From contig JAWKTI010000004.1 in assembly GCA_041399155.1 (NCBI GenBank), positions 434,001 through 498,000 of the forward strand: a DNA stretch of 64,000 bases, in the 5' to 3' direction. The notes under the pieces were generated by a model. The model searched no databases, was not told the origin of the DNA, and saw nothing but the letters and a program-made list of their open reading frames with translations. Positions 34,946-41,009 of this stretch are shown one piece after another; position 1 is the stretch's first letter, and every line of letters starts with the position of its first letter. This DNA comes from Zavarzinella sp. (lineage in GTDB: Bacteria > Planctomycetota > Planctomycetia > Gemmatales > Gemmataceae). The translations under genes were made by a program, and so were the position numbers.

Positions 34946-35071
34946 GCTTAACGGGGTCCGCGATTGAGCATATAGTATAGGTGACGGCCGCAAGCGGCCT
35001 AACCAGCGATTGGAGCAGGAATCGCTTCGTATTCACTCCGCGACTCTGCTCAATCGCGGACCCCGTTATTC
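34946..35071 (+). repeat. B element, copy 1 (attC-like, ORF-less unit)
   Basis: Outer core GCTTAAC (34946-34952) and terminal core GTTATTC (35065-35071), with a perfect 21-bp outer inverted repeat from AACGGGGTCCG at 34950 to its complement ending CGGACCCCGTT. Inside is a second core GCCTAAC (34997-35003) and the stem GCGATTGGAGCAGGAATCGC (35006-35025) with GCGACTCTGCTCAATCGC (35040-35057). From GTT of a1 to its own GTT is 139 bp, so it could be a complete non-coding cassette. Confidence 0.75.
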
Positions 35072-35076
35072 CGCCT

Positions 35077-35715
35077 ATGGACGCACTCGTACAGGTCGAA
35101 CAGAAGTACGGCTTCACGCTGCCGAGCGTGTACCGGTCGTTCGTCGAGCGCGGGTATGTCACCTACCCCGGCGACGCATACCTTTGGGTCCACGAGGCTG
35201 AGTGGTTGCCGACTGAAGATATGCTCGATCATGGCGGGTTCGGGGACCTGGGCAGTCCGAAGCCGGGTCTGGTCGCATTCGCTTTTAGCGGCCGTCGCGA
35301 TTTGTGGGCATGGCAAACAGAGCGGGTCTCCAAAGTCGGCGAGCCAACTATCGTTCTCTGCCCACGCGATTCCTACGAAGGCGAATGGTACGCGCCTAGC
35401 TTTCTCGGTTGGCTGTATCGGATTTCGTTAGAGTACGCGTCCTCAATGTGGGATGAGGAAGCCGAGACGAAGCAGAACCTAGGCAGGTGGGCTTCGGTAC
35501 TCCGCGAATTCGGAAAACACGAATGGGCGGATTTTGTTGAAGGTGTCGCCTCGCGCGCAGTGATTGTCAGTCGGTCTGGCTCACGTGGGCAGCTCGTTGA
35601 GAACTCGCTGATCAGTCAGCAAGACGTCAGTGGGCGTCTCGTCGCGGCGTTCGGGCCGGGCTTCATCGATTCGCCGTACATCTGGGACCTTGAAGGCGAA
35701 CCGGCGGCGGAATAA
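35077..35715 (+). CDS. Cassette gene 2: SMI1/KNR4 (SUKH)-like protein
   Basis: 212 residues from ATG 35077, 6 bp after the GTTATTC core; the frame is open further upstream only through the B element. The N-terminal part (VEQKYGFTLPSVYRSFVERGYVTYPGD followed by WLPTEDM) resembles SMI1/KNR4 domains, which often act as immunity proteins against contact-dependent or polymorphic toxins. The C-terminal half is unassigned. No toxin gene is adjacent, so an orphan immunity role is inference. The stop lies within the next left core (GAATAAC). Confidence 0.65.
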   Translation: MDALVQVEQKYGFTLPSVYRSFVERGYVTYPGDAYLWVHEAEWLPTEDMLDHGGFGDLGSPKPGLVAFAFSGRRDLWAWQTERVSKVGEPTIVLCPRDSYEGEWYAPSFLGWLYRISLEYASSMWDEEAETKQNLGRWASVLREFGKHEWADFVEGVASRAVIVSRSGSRGQLVENSLISQQDVSGRLVAAFGPGFIDSPYIWDLEGEPAAE

Positions 35716-35801
35716 CCAGCCGCTGGAATGGACCGGCCCGGCGGAACGGTCCTTGTCGTTTGCAAGCATGGTCGGCGCCGGGCCGGCCATTCAACGTCGG
35801 T
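35710..35801 (+). other. attC-like site a2, right core degraded
   Basis: GAATAAC (35710-35716) overlaps the stop of gene 2. Arms GAATGGACCGGCCCGGCG (35726-35743) and CGCCGGGCCGGCCATTC (35776-35792) pair completely apart from one extra A at 35732. Closely related to a1 in sequence. No GTT follows; the text runs CAACGTCGGTCC straight into B element copy 2. Confidence 0.6.
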
Positions 35802-35915
35802 CCGCGATTGAGCATACAGTAAAGGTGACGGCCGCAAGCGGCCTAACCAGCGATTGGAGCAGGAATCGCTTCGTATACACTCCGCGACTCTGCTCAATCG
35901 CGGACCCCGTTAGGC
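35796..35915 (+). repeat. B element, copy 2
   Basis: GGTCCGCGATTGAGCA (35799-35814), GCCTAAC (35841-35847), the stem seen in copy 1, TGCTCAATCGCGGACC and a perfect terminal core GTTAGGC (35909-35915). More than 95 percent of the positions compared by eye agree with copy 1 over the shared part. Confidence 0.75.
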
Positions 35916-35930
35916 CACCGGAGGTCGGAA

Positions 35931-36395
35931 TTGGACGAAGTGCCCGACCATCTGAGGCGGTATCCGACCAAGGCCGGGCGGGAAGCGCTCGCAGCCCGGC
36001 TCGGCCTGACTATCGACCCGCATTCCCAGGATTGGGAGTGGGAAGTGGCCGGGCCGCCGCATTTCGACGCGTGGCTGGCGACGTACCAAAACGCAGCGCT
36101 TTCGGACGACGAGCGATTCTCGCTGATGGAGATGTTGATCCAGTGTGTTGAGGGCATGGTGCCCCTCCGGGGGCTGCCGGAGGAGGTCGAGGATCTGCCG
36201 CAATGGCAACCCGTCGCGGCTCTGCTGAAGGCCAACCCACGACTGCATGCAAGCAGCATCGCCTATTGGTCGATTTTTGGCCGCGACGATCCCGAGGAGC
36301 ACTTCCGAGTTTCCGTCCCGATGCGGAAGGTATGGGCTGCGGTGAAACCAGAACTGGCCGAACAAGGTGCTGCAGCAGCCGGCGGGGGCATGTAG
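35931..36395 (+). CDS. Cassette gene 3: hypothetical protein (TTG start)
   Basis: 154 residues starting at TTG 35931, which has GGAGG 7 nt upstream and lies 16 bp after the GTTAGGC core. Sequence begins MDEVPDHLRRYPTKAGREALAARLG; tryptophan-rich and acidic (HSQDWEWEVAGPPHFDAW). No family recognised. The C-terminus (EQGAAAAGGGM) is encoded by the left arm of the next attC-like site, so the protein tail is shaped by the recombination site. Confidence 0.65.
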   Translation: MDEVPDHLRRYPTKAGREALAARLGLTIDPHSQDWEWEVAGPPHFDAWLATYQNAALSDDERFSLMEMLIQCVEGMVPLRGLPEEVEDLPQWQPVAALLKANPRLHASSIAYWSIFGRDDPEEHFRVSVPMRKVWAAVKPELAEQGAAAAGGGM

Positions 36396-36452
36396 GCTTT
36401 TTCCAGGCATAGTCTTTGCAGCCCCCGCCGCTGCTGAGCTATGTCGTTCTAT
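36357..36452 (+). other. attC-like site c
   Basis: Left core GCCGAAC (36357-36363). Arms CAGCAGCCGGCGGGGGC (36373-36389) and GCCCCCGCCGCTGCTG (36421-36436) pair fully except for one extra C. Right core GTTCTAT (36446-36452) overlaps the ATG of gene 4. It lies inside the 3' end of gene 3. Sequence is unrelated to a1, a2, d or B, but the architecture is the same. Confidence 0.55.
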
Positions 36453-36801
36453 GGCGGAGGTTCGCGACTTGGATCGGTCATCGGTACTCGCTTATCTACG
36501 TGGGCTCACCGCGAAGCAGTTCGCGGTATTGTTCTACGAATCTGTTGAGGGCGTGCACCCGTGGCCGGGCGAGGAGCAGTTGTACGACGTTCGCCTCGTG
36601 CTCGGCTACGCGAGTCGCGATCTAGACGACGACAATCCGAATGCGCCGTGGCAGTTGTCGCTCGTTTGCCCGGTGCCGAACGAGAAATGGGTCGATCACG
36701 CTCCGATTTGTCAGCATGGAAGCCACTGCGACTACGACACAATCAGTTGGGCAAAGCACTCGGTATGTCCGATCTGCCATGGCGAAGTCTACGGAACCTG
36801 A
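36451..36801 (+). CDS. Cassette gene 4: hypothetical protein with Cys/His cluster
   Basis: 116 residues from ATG 36451, which sits on the GTTCTAT core; an upstream ATG at 36367 would read through the stem of site c and is unlikely. Begins MAEVRDLDRSSVLAYLRGLT. The C-terminal 45 residues contain CPVPNEKWVDH, CQHGSHCDYD and CPICHGE, a possible zinc-binding cluster. A structure of the kind WxxxLVxPVPNEKW may belong to a small immunity-like family, but no match is claimed. Confidence 0.65.
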   Translation: MAEVRDLDRSSVLAYLRGLTAKQFAVLFYESVEGVHPWPGEEQLYDVRLVLGYASRDLDDDNPNAPWQLSLVCPVPNEKWVDHAPICQHGSHCDYDTISWAKHSVCPICHGEVYGT

Positions 36802-36821
36802 CGGCGCTCCGGCCACCATAG

Positions 36822-36916
36822 AACCAACGGATGAAGCTGACTGGGGCCGCCATCCTGGTTTCGCGCGGCATGAAGGTTTTGCAGGCGGCCCCGGCAGCTT
36901 ATCCTTATCGTTAAGC
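36822..36916 (+). other. attC-like site d
   Basis: Left core AACCAAC (36822-36828). Arms AAGCTGACTGGGGCCGCC (36834-36851) and GGCGGCCCCGGCAGCTT (36884-36900) pair with one extra A at 36840 and one T-G wobble. Right core GTTAAGC (36910-36916) fits GTTRRRY. Twenty bp after the stop of gene 4. Confidence 0.65.
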
Positions 36917-36929
36917 CGGCCTGCGGCCG

Positions 36930-37054
36930 GCTTAACGGGTCCGCGATTGAGCGTATACTAAAAGTGACGGCCGCAAGCGGCCTAACCAGCGATTGGAGCA
37001 GGAATCGCTTCGTATACACTCCGCGACTCTGCTCAATCGCGGACCCCGTTCGAT
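36930..37054 (+). repeat. B element, copy 3
   Basis: GCTTAAC (36930-36936), GGTCCGCGATTGAGCG, GCCTAAC (36980-36986), the usual stem, and terminal core GTTCGAT (37048-37054). GTT to GTT from site d is 138 bp, against 139 bp for copy 1. As at copy 1 it is preceded by the perfect palindrome GTTAAGCCGGCC-tgc-GGCCGGCTTAAC. Confidence 0.75.
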
Positions 37055-37073
37055 GATACAAGGTTGTAGGCTA

Positions 37074-37853
37074 ATGGACACTGACCCTCAAACCATAATT
37101 CTTAGAGAAGTCGCCGCTCGTGTGGATGCTCGGCAATCTTGGGGTAGCTTTCTCACGAAATTTGGGATCGACAAATCCCGCTTTCAGGATTATGAATCTG
37201 GTGCGGAACGTATGTCATTCGACTCACTTTCCGCTGCATGTCAATTTGTTGATCTCAGTTACACTGATTTTCTTTCTGATGAATTTGAGTTAACCGAATT
37301 TCGTAAAACCCTAGATGCTGTGGGCAGCAGACAAAGATTGATCTATGAACAAGTTTCTGAGAATAATGTCCTACCGGTTGAAAAAAGTACGAATGCACCT
37401 TGTGAGGTGGCGATTGCTCACCCAGATTTCGACTTCGATGCATTTGTTTCCCATGCGTCTGAAGATAAAGCAGATTTTGTTCGGCCTCTCGTCGATTGCT
37501 TGAAAAAAAAAGGGCTGCGGATTTGGTACGATGAGCATGTTTTATCAGTTGGAGATAGTCTTCGCGAAAAAATCGACGCTGGATTGGCATGGTCACGTTA
37601 TGGCATTGTCGTCGTCTCTCCTGCCTTTTTAAAAAAGAATTGGACCAAACGTGAGTTGAATGGCTTAGTTGCAAAACAAATTGAAGGGCCGCGAGTCATC
37701 CTGCCAGTTTGGTACAATGTTACACACTCTGAGGTTCTTAGTTACAGCCCTCCCTTAGCGGATGCTGTAGCGCTAGATTCAACACGCTTCTCTATCGTTG
37801 AAATTGCAGAGCGGTTAGCAACCTTCATATCCAACAGAACGTCTCCCAAGTGA
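37074..37853 (+). CDS. Cassette gene 5: TIR-domain protein
   Basis: 259 residues from ATG 37074; ATG 37053, in the GTT core, is an alternative. An N-terminal helical domain of about 110 residues, unassigned, precedes a TIR domain at about 120-235: FDAFVSHASEDKADFVRPLV, LRIWYDEHVLSVGDSLREKI, GIVVVSPAFLKKNWTKRELNGL and VILPVWYNV. E194 occupies the position of the catalytic glutamate of NAD-cleaving bacterial TIR domains. An NADase effector in anti-phage or toxin systems is the leading inference; a partner gene is not adjacent. Lower GC than the other cassette genes. Confidence 0.85.
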   Translation: MDTDPQTIILREVAARVDARQSWGSFLTKFGIDKSRFQDYESGAERMSFDSLSAACQFVDLSYTDFLSDEFELTEFRKTLDAVGSRQRLIYEQVSENNVLPVEKSTNAPCEVAIAHPDFDFDAFVSHASEDKADFVRPLVDCLKKKGLRIWYDEHVLSVGDSLREKIDAGLAWSRYGIVVVSPAFLKKNWTKRELNGLVAKQIEGPRVILPVWYNVTHSEVLSYSPPLADAVALDSTRFSIVEIAERLATFISNRTSPK

Positions 37854-37855
37854 TC

Positions 37856-37930
37856 ACCTAACAAGCGATTGAAGCAGGAGTCGCTTCGTATTCACTCTGC
37901 GACTCGACTCAATCGCGGGACCCGTTATGC
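37856..37930 (+). repeat. B element, copy 4, short form (75 bp)
   Basis: ACCTAAC (37856-37862), arms GCGATTGAAGCAGGAGTCGC and GCGACTCGACTCAATCGC, and GTTATGC (37924-37930). It begins 3 bp after the TIR stop codon and lacks the upstream third found in all other copies. This shows that the inner RYYYAAC...GTT unit can exist alone, and supports it as the recombining part. Confidence 0.75.
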
Positions 37931-38400
37931 AATTGGAGAAACAGCTGCTGAACGACACGGTCCTTAAGAACTGGACACTGCGGCTTTCTTTGGCCATCGC
38001 TGGTGCGTTGCTCGAGCTTGCGCCACAGGTCGGCGCCGAACCGCTGGCGATGCTGGCCTTGGACTGCCACCCTTGGCATGGCAACATTGGTATCGCGGCT
38101 CTCACTGCAAAGGAGGTCGCCGACAAAGCCATTAACGATCCAGCCGAGATGGCAGCATGGCGATTTTTCGATTTCGCTCGTGATTTCGGCTCGTGGCAAG
38201 TTGCGACCGTGTTGGGCCAAGAGATGAAATCGGCGTATTATTCGGGCGAGCGTCCAGCTGTTGTCAAAGCATTCTTCAGCGCGTGCGCGATAGCAATTAC
38301 ATCCAGTGTCGTTGCTGAAGCAATTGCGGGTTTCGTCCGTGTTGATGGATTCAGACTTAGTGTGGCGCACCCAGACGATGGGCGTGAGTTCGTGTCTTGA
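37927..38400 (+). CDS. Cassette gene 6: hypothetical protein
   Basis: 157 residues; the ATG overlaps the GTTATGC core. Begins MQLEKQLLNDTVLKNWTLRL. Ala/Leu-rich helices without a clear membrane segment; a C-terminal hydrophobic stretch (AFFSACAIAITSSVVAEAIAGF) is noticeable. No family recognised. Intermediate GC. Ends just before the fifth B element. Confidence 0.6.
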   Translation: MQLEKQLLNDTVLKNWTLRLSLAIAGALLELAPQVGAEPLAMLALDCHPWHGNIGIAALTAKEVADKAINDPAEMAAWRFFDFARDFGSWQVATVLGQEMKSAYYSGERPAVVKAFFSACAIAITSSVVAEAIAGFVRVDGFRLSVAHPDDGREFVS

Positions 38401-38409
38401 GTAGGCCGG

Positions 38410-38532
38410 GCTTAACGGGTCCGCGATTGAGCATACAGTAAAGGTGGCGGCCGCAAGCGTCTATGTGAGCGATTGGAGCAGGAATCGCATCGTATCCACT
38501 CAGCGACTCTGCTCAATCGCGGATCCGGCTCA
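38410..38532 (+). repeat. B element, copy 5, core lost
   Basis: GCTTAAC (38410-38416), GGTCCGCGATTGAGCA, GGTGGCGGCCGCAAGCG, then TCTATGTGAGCG where others have GCCTAACCAGCG, the usual stem, and TGCTCAATCGCGGATCC followed by GGCTCAG instead of a GTT core. With both inner cores mutated it should no longer recombine. Confidence 0.7.
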
Positions 38533-38551
38533 GCGGTGGAGGGTGTCCAGG

Positions 38552-38722
38552 ATGGCAAAGCTTCGGCTGACGCGGATCGAGCCACCCGACTAGACGACGC
38601 AACCGGACATCAGCATCTTCCGCGTAACCGTCGCAGAGTATGCAGCCATCCAGCGACTCGTCGTCCATCTAAGCGAAGGCACGCCGAACCAGGCGATGGA
38701 AACTAAATACTCCTGCGGTTAA
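38552..38722 (+). pseudogene. Cassette gene 7, broken by an in-frame TAG
   Basis: From ATG 38552 the frame reads MAKLRLTRIEPPD, stops at TAG 38591-38593, and then continues in the same frame as TTQPDISIFRVTVAEYAAIQ... to TAA 38720-38722, 56 codons in all. Both parts look like one small protein. It follows a core-less B element, so gene and site have decayed together at this end of the array. Its 3' end just overlaps the stop of the convergent backbone gene. Confidence 0.5.
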
Positions 38723-39357
38723 GATTTTTTTGCAGTTCTCTGCTCTTTCTGGTCAAGATATGTGCGGATGGCGATATCGAGTTGATTCACCCCACCTGAC
38801 CAACGCCCTAAAAACGAACCCGCAGTAAAATACGCACGGCCGGACTGGGAATATTCATCACGATAATCGATCCGAACCCAATACATGGGCATATTGGCAA
38901 TCACAAAGATACTGATCACGATTAAAAAGATGTACAACACTGGATCATCCAGGCTAAGGGTTTTAAACGCACCCATCCCTGCCATTAACATCGTTAACGG
39001 GATTGAGACTGCCAGGCTAACAATCGTTTGCCAACTGATAATCGGCCCTACAATCTGGAGATCAGGATTGATGAATGTTTGTGGGCCTTTCCCCCCAAAA
39101 AAGCAGATCCCCTTGGATGTGGGGCCGATTGCTCCGCGATCAACATACCAACCAATCTTCCACCAGGCAAATAAATGCTTTTCCGTGGCATACCACAAAC
39201 CTGAAGCCAAATCATTCGATGTATCTCGAGATTGCTTCTGTGGCACAGACTGTTGTTTTTGAATGGGCCGAACAGTAACATCTTCATTACATTCCGGACA
39301 AACAACATCCCTGAAGCCAGGTAGTTTTACACCACAATGTGGGCAGGCATCTATCAT
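38719..39357 (-). CDS. Zinc-ribbon membrane protein, unknown
   Basis: 212 residues. An N-terminal zinc ribbon (CPHCGVKLPGFRDVVCPEC) leads to a linker, a soluble segment (GLWYATEKHLFAWWKIGWYVDRGAIGPT) and two membrane segments at about 108-130 and 139-157. The start has GGAG upstream. No family recognised. It marks the right border of the cassette array, convergent with it. Confidence 0.7.
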   Translation of the reverse strand: MIDACPHCGVKLPGFRDVVCPECNEDVTVRPIQKQQSVPQKQSRDTSNDLASGLWYATEKHLFAWWKIGWYVDRGAIGPTSKGICFFGGKGPQTFINPDLQIVGPIISWQTIVSLAVSIPLTMLMAGMGAFKTLSLDDPVLYIFLIVISIFVIANMPMYWVRIDYRDEYSQSGRAYFTAGSFLGRWSGGVNQLDIAIRTYLDQKEQRTAKKS

Positions 39358-39546
39358 TTTGGTTCTCCATCGATCGAATCAGGTGCTACCAGTATCTGAA
39401 AACGGGGTCCGGAAAACAGGCACATTTTGAAATTATCATGAGTTGGAAAGAGTTTTCAATCATTTCGATTAACCCACATTCATTGCAGGTGGGGCATTTC
39501 TCATTGCTGGAAAGCTGATTTTCGGTTACAATTAACACTACGCAAT

Positions 39547-40932
39547 TTGGAAATCTGCCGGTACCCACCGTGGGAGCGAGTTATTAAGAAATCTTCATCT
39601 CCAAACCGCGCAATCACACGTCGCACTCTGCTGCAAGCAGGGCACGTGGGGCTTTACGGGTGGGCAGCGAGTCATTTTCTGGCTGGCACCCCAAATATTG
39701 CACAGGCCACCACCAAAACAGTGGGCAAGGCGAAATCATGCATTTTCATTTTTGCCTGGGGTGGGCCTTCCCAACTGGATACGCTGGATCCGAAGCCGAA
39801 TGCCCCCGAAGAGATTCGTGGGCAGTTCAAGCCAATTGCTACCAGCATCCCAGGGGTACAGTTCAGTGAACATTTTCCCAAACTTGCGAAAATGGCCGAC
39901 CGCCTTACCGTGGTGCGTTCATTGACGCACGATGACCCCGCCCATTTGTCGAGTGTGCACCACCTGACAACGGGCCGACTGGCACCCAAGCCGAAATCAG
40001 ACGCTGAACCACCTTCCAGGCGGGATTCCCCACCGTTAGGGTCGGTGCTGGCACAGTTCCGCCCGGTTGCGGATGGTTTTCCGGCATTTATCACCCTGCC
40101 ATGGATTGTTTCCCACCCCGCCGCACCCGGTGGCATGGCACCTGGCCAGCACGCAGGCTGGCTCGGCACGAAATTTGATCCGTTTGTCATTTCCGGCGAT
40201 CCCAACCACCCACAGTTCGAGGTGCGGGGCCTGAAGCCCAATCAGCACCTGCCAGAAACACGTATGGACACCCGGCGTCATCTGCTGGCACAACTTAATG
40301 GTGGTGCGGTTCAACAGATGCAACAGAAAGGCTTCGATCTGTTGACCTCAGCGAATGTCCAAAGAGCTTTCAATATTCATGAAGAATCCCCCGCCACACG
40401 GGATCGGTATGGCAGAAACATCCACGGACAGTGCCTGTTAATGGCCAGAAGGCTGGTTGAAAATGGCGTGCGGGTGGTCAACATCAACTGGCACCAGGAT
40501 GGGAAAAACTTCTGGGACACCCACGGCGACAATTTTAATCGGCTGAAACGCGATCTGATGCCACCCACCGATGCCGGTTTGACCGCACTGCTGGACGATC
40601 TGGCGGTGCGTGGCATGCTGGATGAAACCCTGGTGGTATGGGTGGGGGAATTTGGCCGCAAACCGGAGATTACCAGGAACAATGCAGGCCGCGAGCATTG
40701 GCCGTTCTGTTACAGTGGCCTGCTGGCAGGTGGGGGAATCCGTGCAGGGTATGTGCATGGTAGTTCGGATCGCTTTGCCGCCCACCCGGCTGAAAATCCT
40801 GTGTCACCCGCAGACCTGACTGCAACACTTTATCACGCGATGGGCATACCAGCAGACACCCACCTGAATGATCTGCAAAACCGCCCCGTCAGAATTACGG
40901 AAGGCTCAGTGATCCACGATTTGTTCCAATGA
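39547..40932 (+). CDS. DUF1501-family protein, start uncertain
   Basis: Up to 461 residues. A twin-arginine leader (NRAITRRTLLQAGHVGLYGW) precedes DUF1501 motifs: FAWGGPSQLDTLDPKPNAPEEIRGQF, VRSLTHDDPAHLSS, WDTHGDNFNRLKRDL, WVGEFGRKPE and YVHGSSDRFAAHPAENPVSPADLTATLYHAMGI. There is no ATG near the leader. TTG 39547 opens the frame but lacks a ribosome-binding site, while ATT 39583 has GGGAG 6-7 nt before it and gives a normal leader. The second copy at 24867 is a paralogue. Role unknown. Confidence 0.9.
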   Translation: MEICRYPPWERVIKKSSSPNRAITRRTLLQAGHVGLYGWAASHFLAGTPNIAQATTKTVGKAKSCIFIFAWGGPSQLDTLDPKPNAPEEIRGQFKPIATSIPGVQFSEHFPKLAKMADRLTVVRSLTHDDPAHLSSVHHLTTGRLAPKPKSDAEPPSRRDSPPLGSVLAQFRPVADGFPAFITLPWIVSHPAAPGGMAPGQHAGWLGTKFDPFVISGDPNHPQFEVRGLKPNQHLPETRMDTRRHLLAQLNGGAVQQMQQKGFDLLTSANVQRAFNIHEESPATRDRYGRNIHGQCLLMARRLVENGVRVVNINWHQDGKNFWDTHGDNFNRLKRDLMPPTDAGLTALLDDLAVRGMLDETLVVWVGEFGRKPEITRNNAGREHWPFCYSGLLAGGGIRAGYVHGSSDRFAAHPAENPVSPADLTATLYHAMGIPADTHLNDLQNRPVRITEGSVIHDLFQ

Positions 40933-41009
40933 GTTGTCCAGCGTCGCCTACATCACGATTTCAAGCCATGTCTCTCCAAGTAAGTGACAGTAATTCAGTT
41001 TCAAAACAC

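Larger units (their letters stand above)
34478..38722 (+). mobile_element. Array of attC-like sites and same-strand genes (CALIN-like integron cassettes)
   Basis: Seven short ORFs, all plus-strand, alternate with sites built as RYYYAAC - imperfect inverted stem with one extra base in the left arm - GTTRRRY. Most ORFs after the first begin within about 25 bp after a GTT core. Base composition differs from gene to gene (GC-rich first genes, AT-rich TIR gene) and from the flanking backbone. The site sequences differ from each other except for the recurrent B element. No tyrosine recombinase or intI lies in the window. Known integrons behave this way, and arrays without an integrase are called CALINs. 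The functional state is unknown. Confidence 0.75.

Noticed and set aside
34946..35071. B unit considered only as a conventional MITE with 21-bp terminal inverted repeats
   Set aside because: No target duplication is seen, the ends coincide with GTTRRRY cores, and copies stand in tandem with other attC-like sites. Kept as an alternative, not preferred.
36367..36450. Upstream ATG as the start of cassette gene 4
   Set aside because: The added 28 codons are the translated stem of attC-like site c and overlap gene 3. ATG 36451 at the core is preferred.
34946..38532. Recurrent B units considered as a CRISPR array
   Set aside because: Units are about 75-126 bp, far longer than CRISPR repeats; spacing is irregular and the intervals are genes, not uniform spacers.
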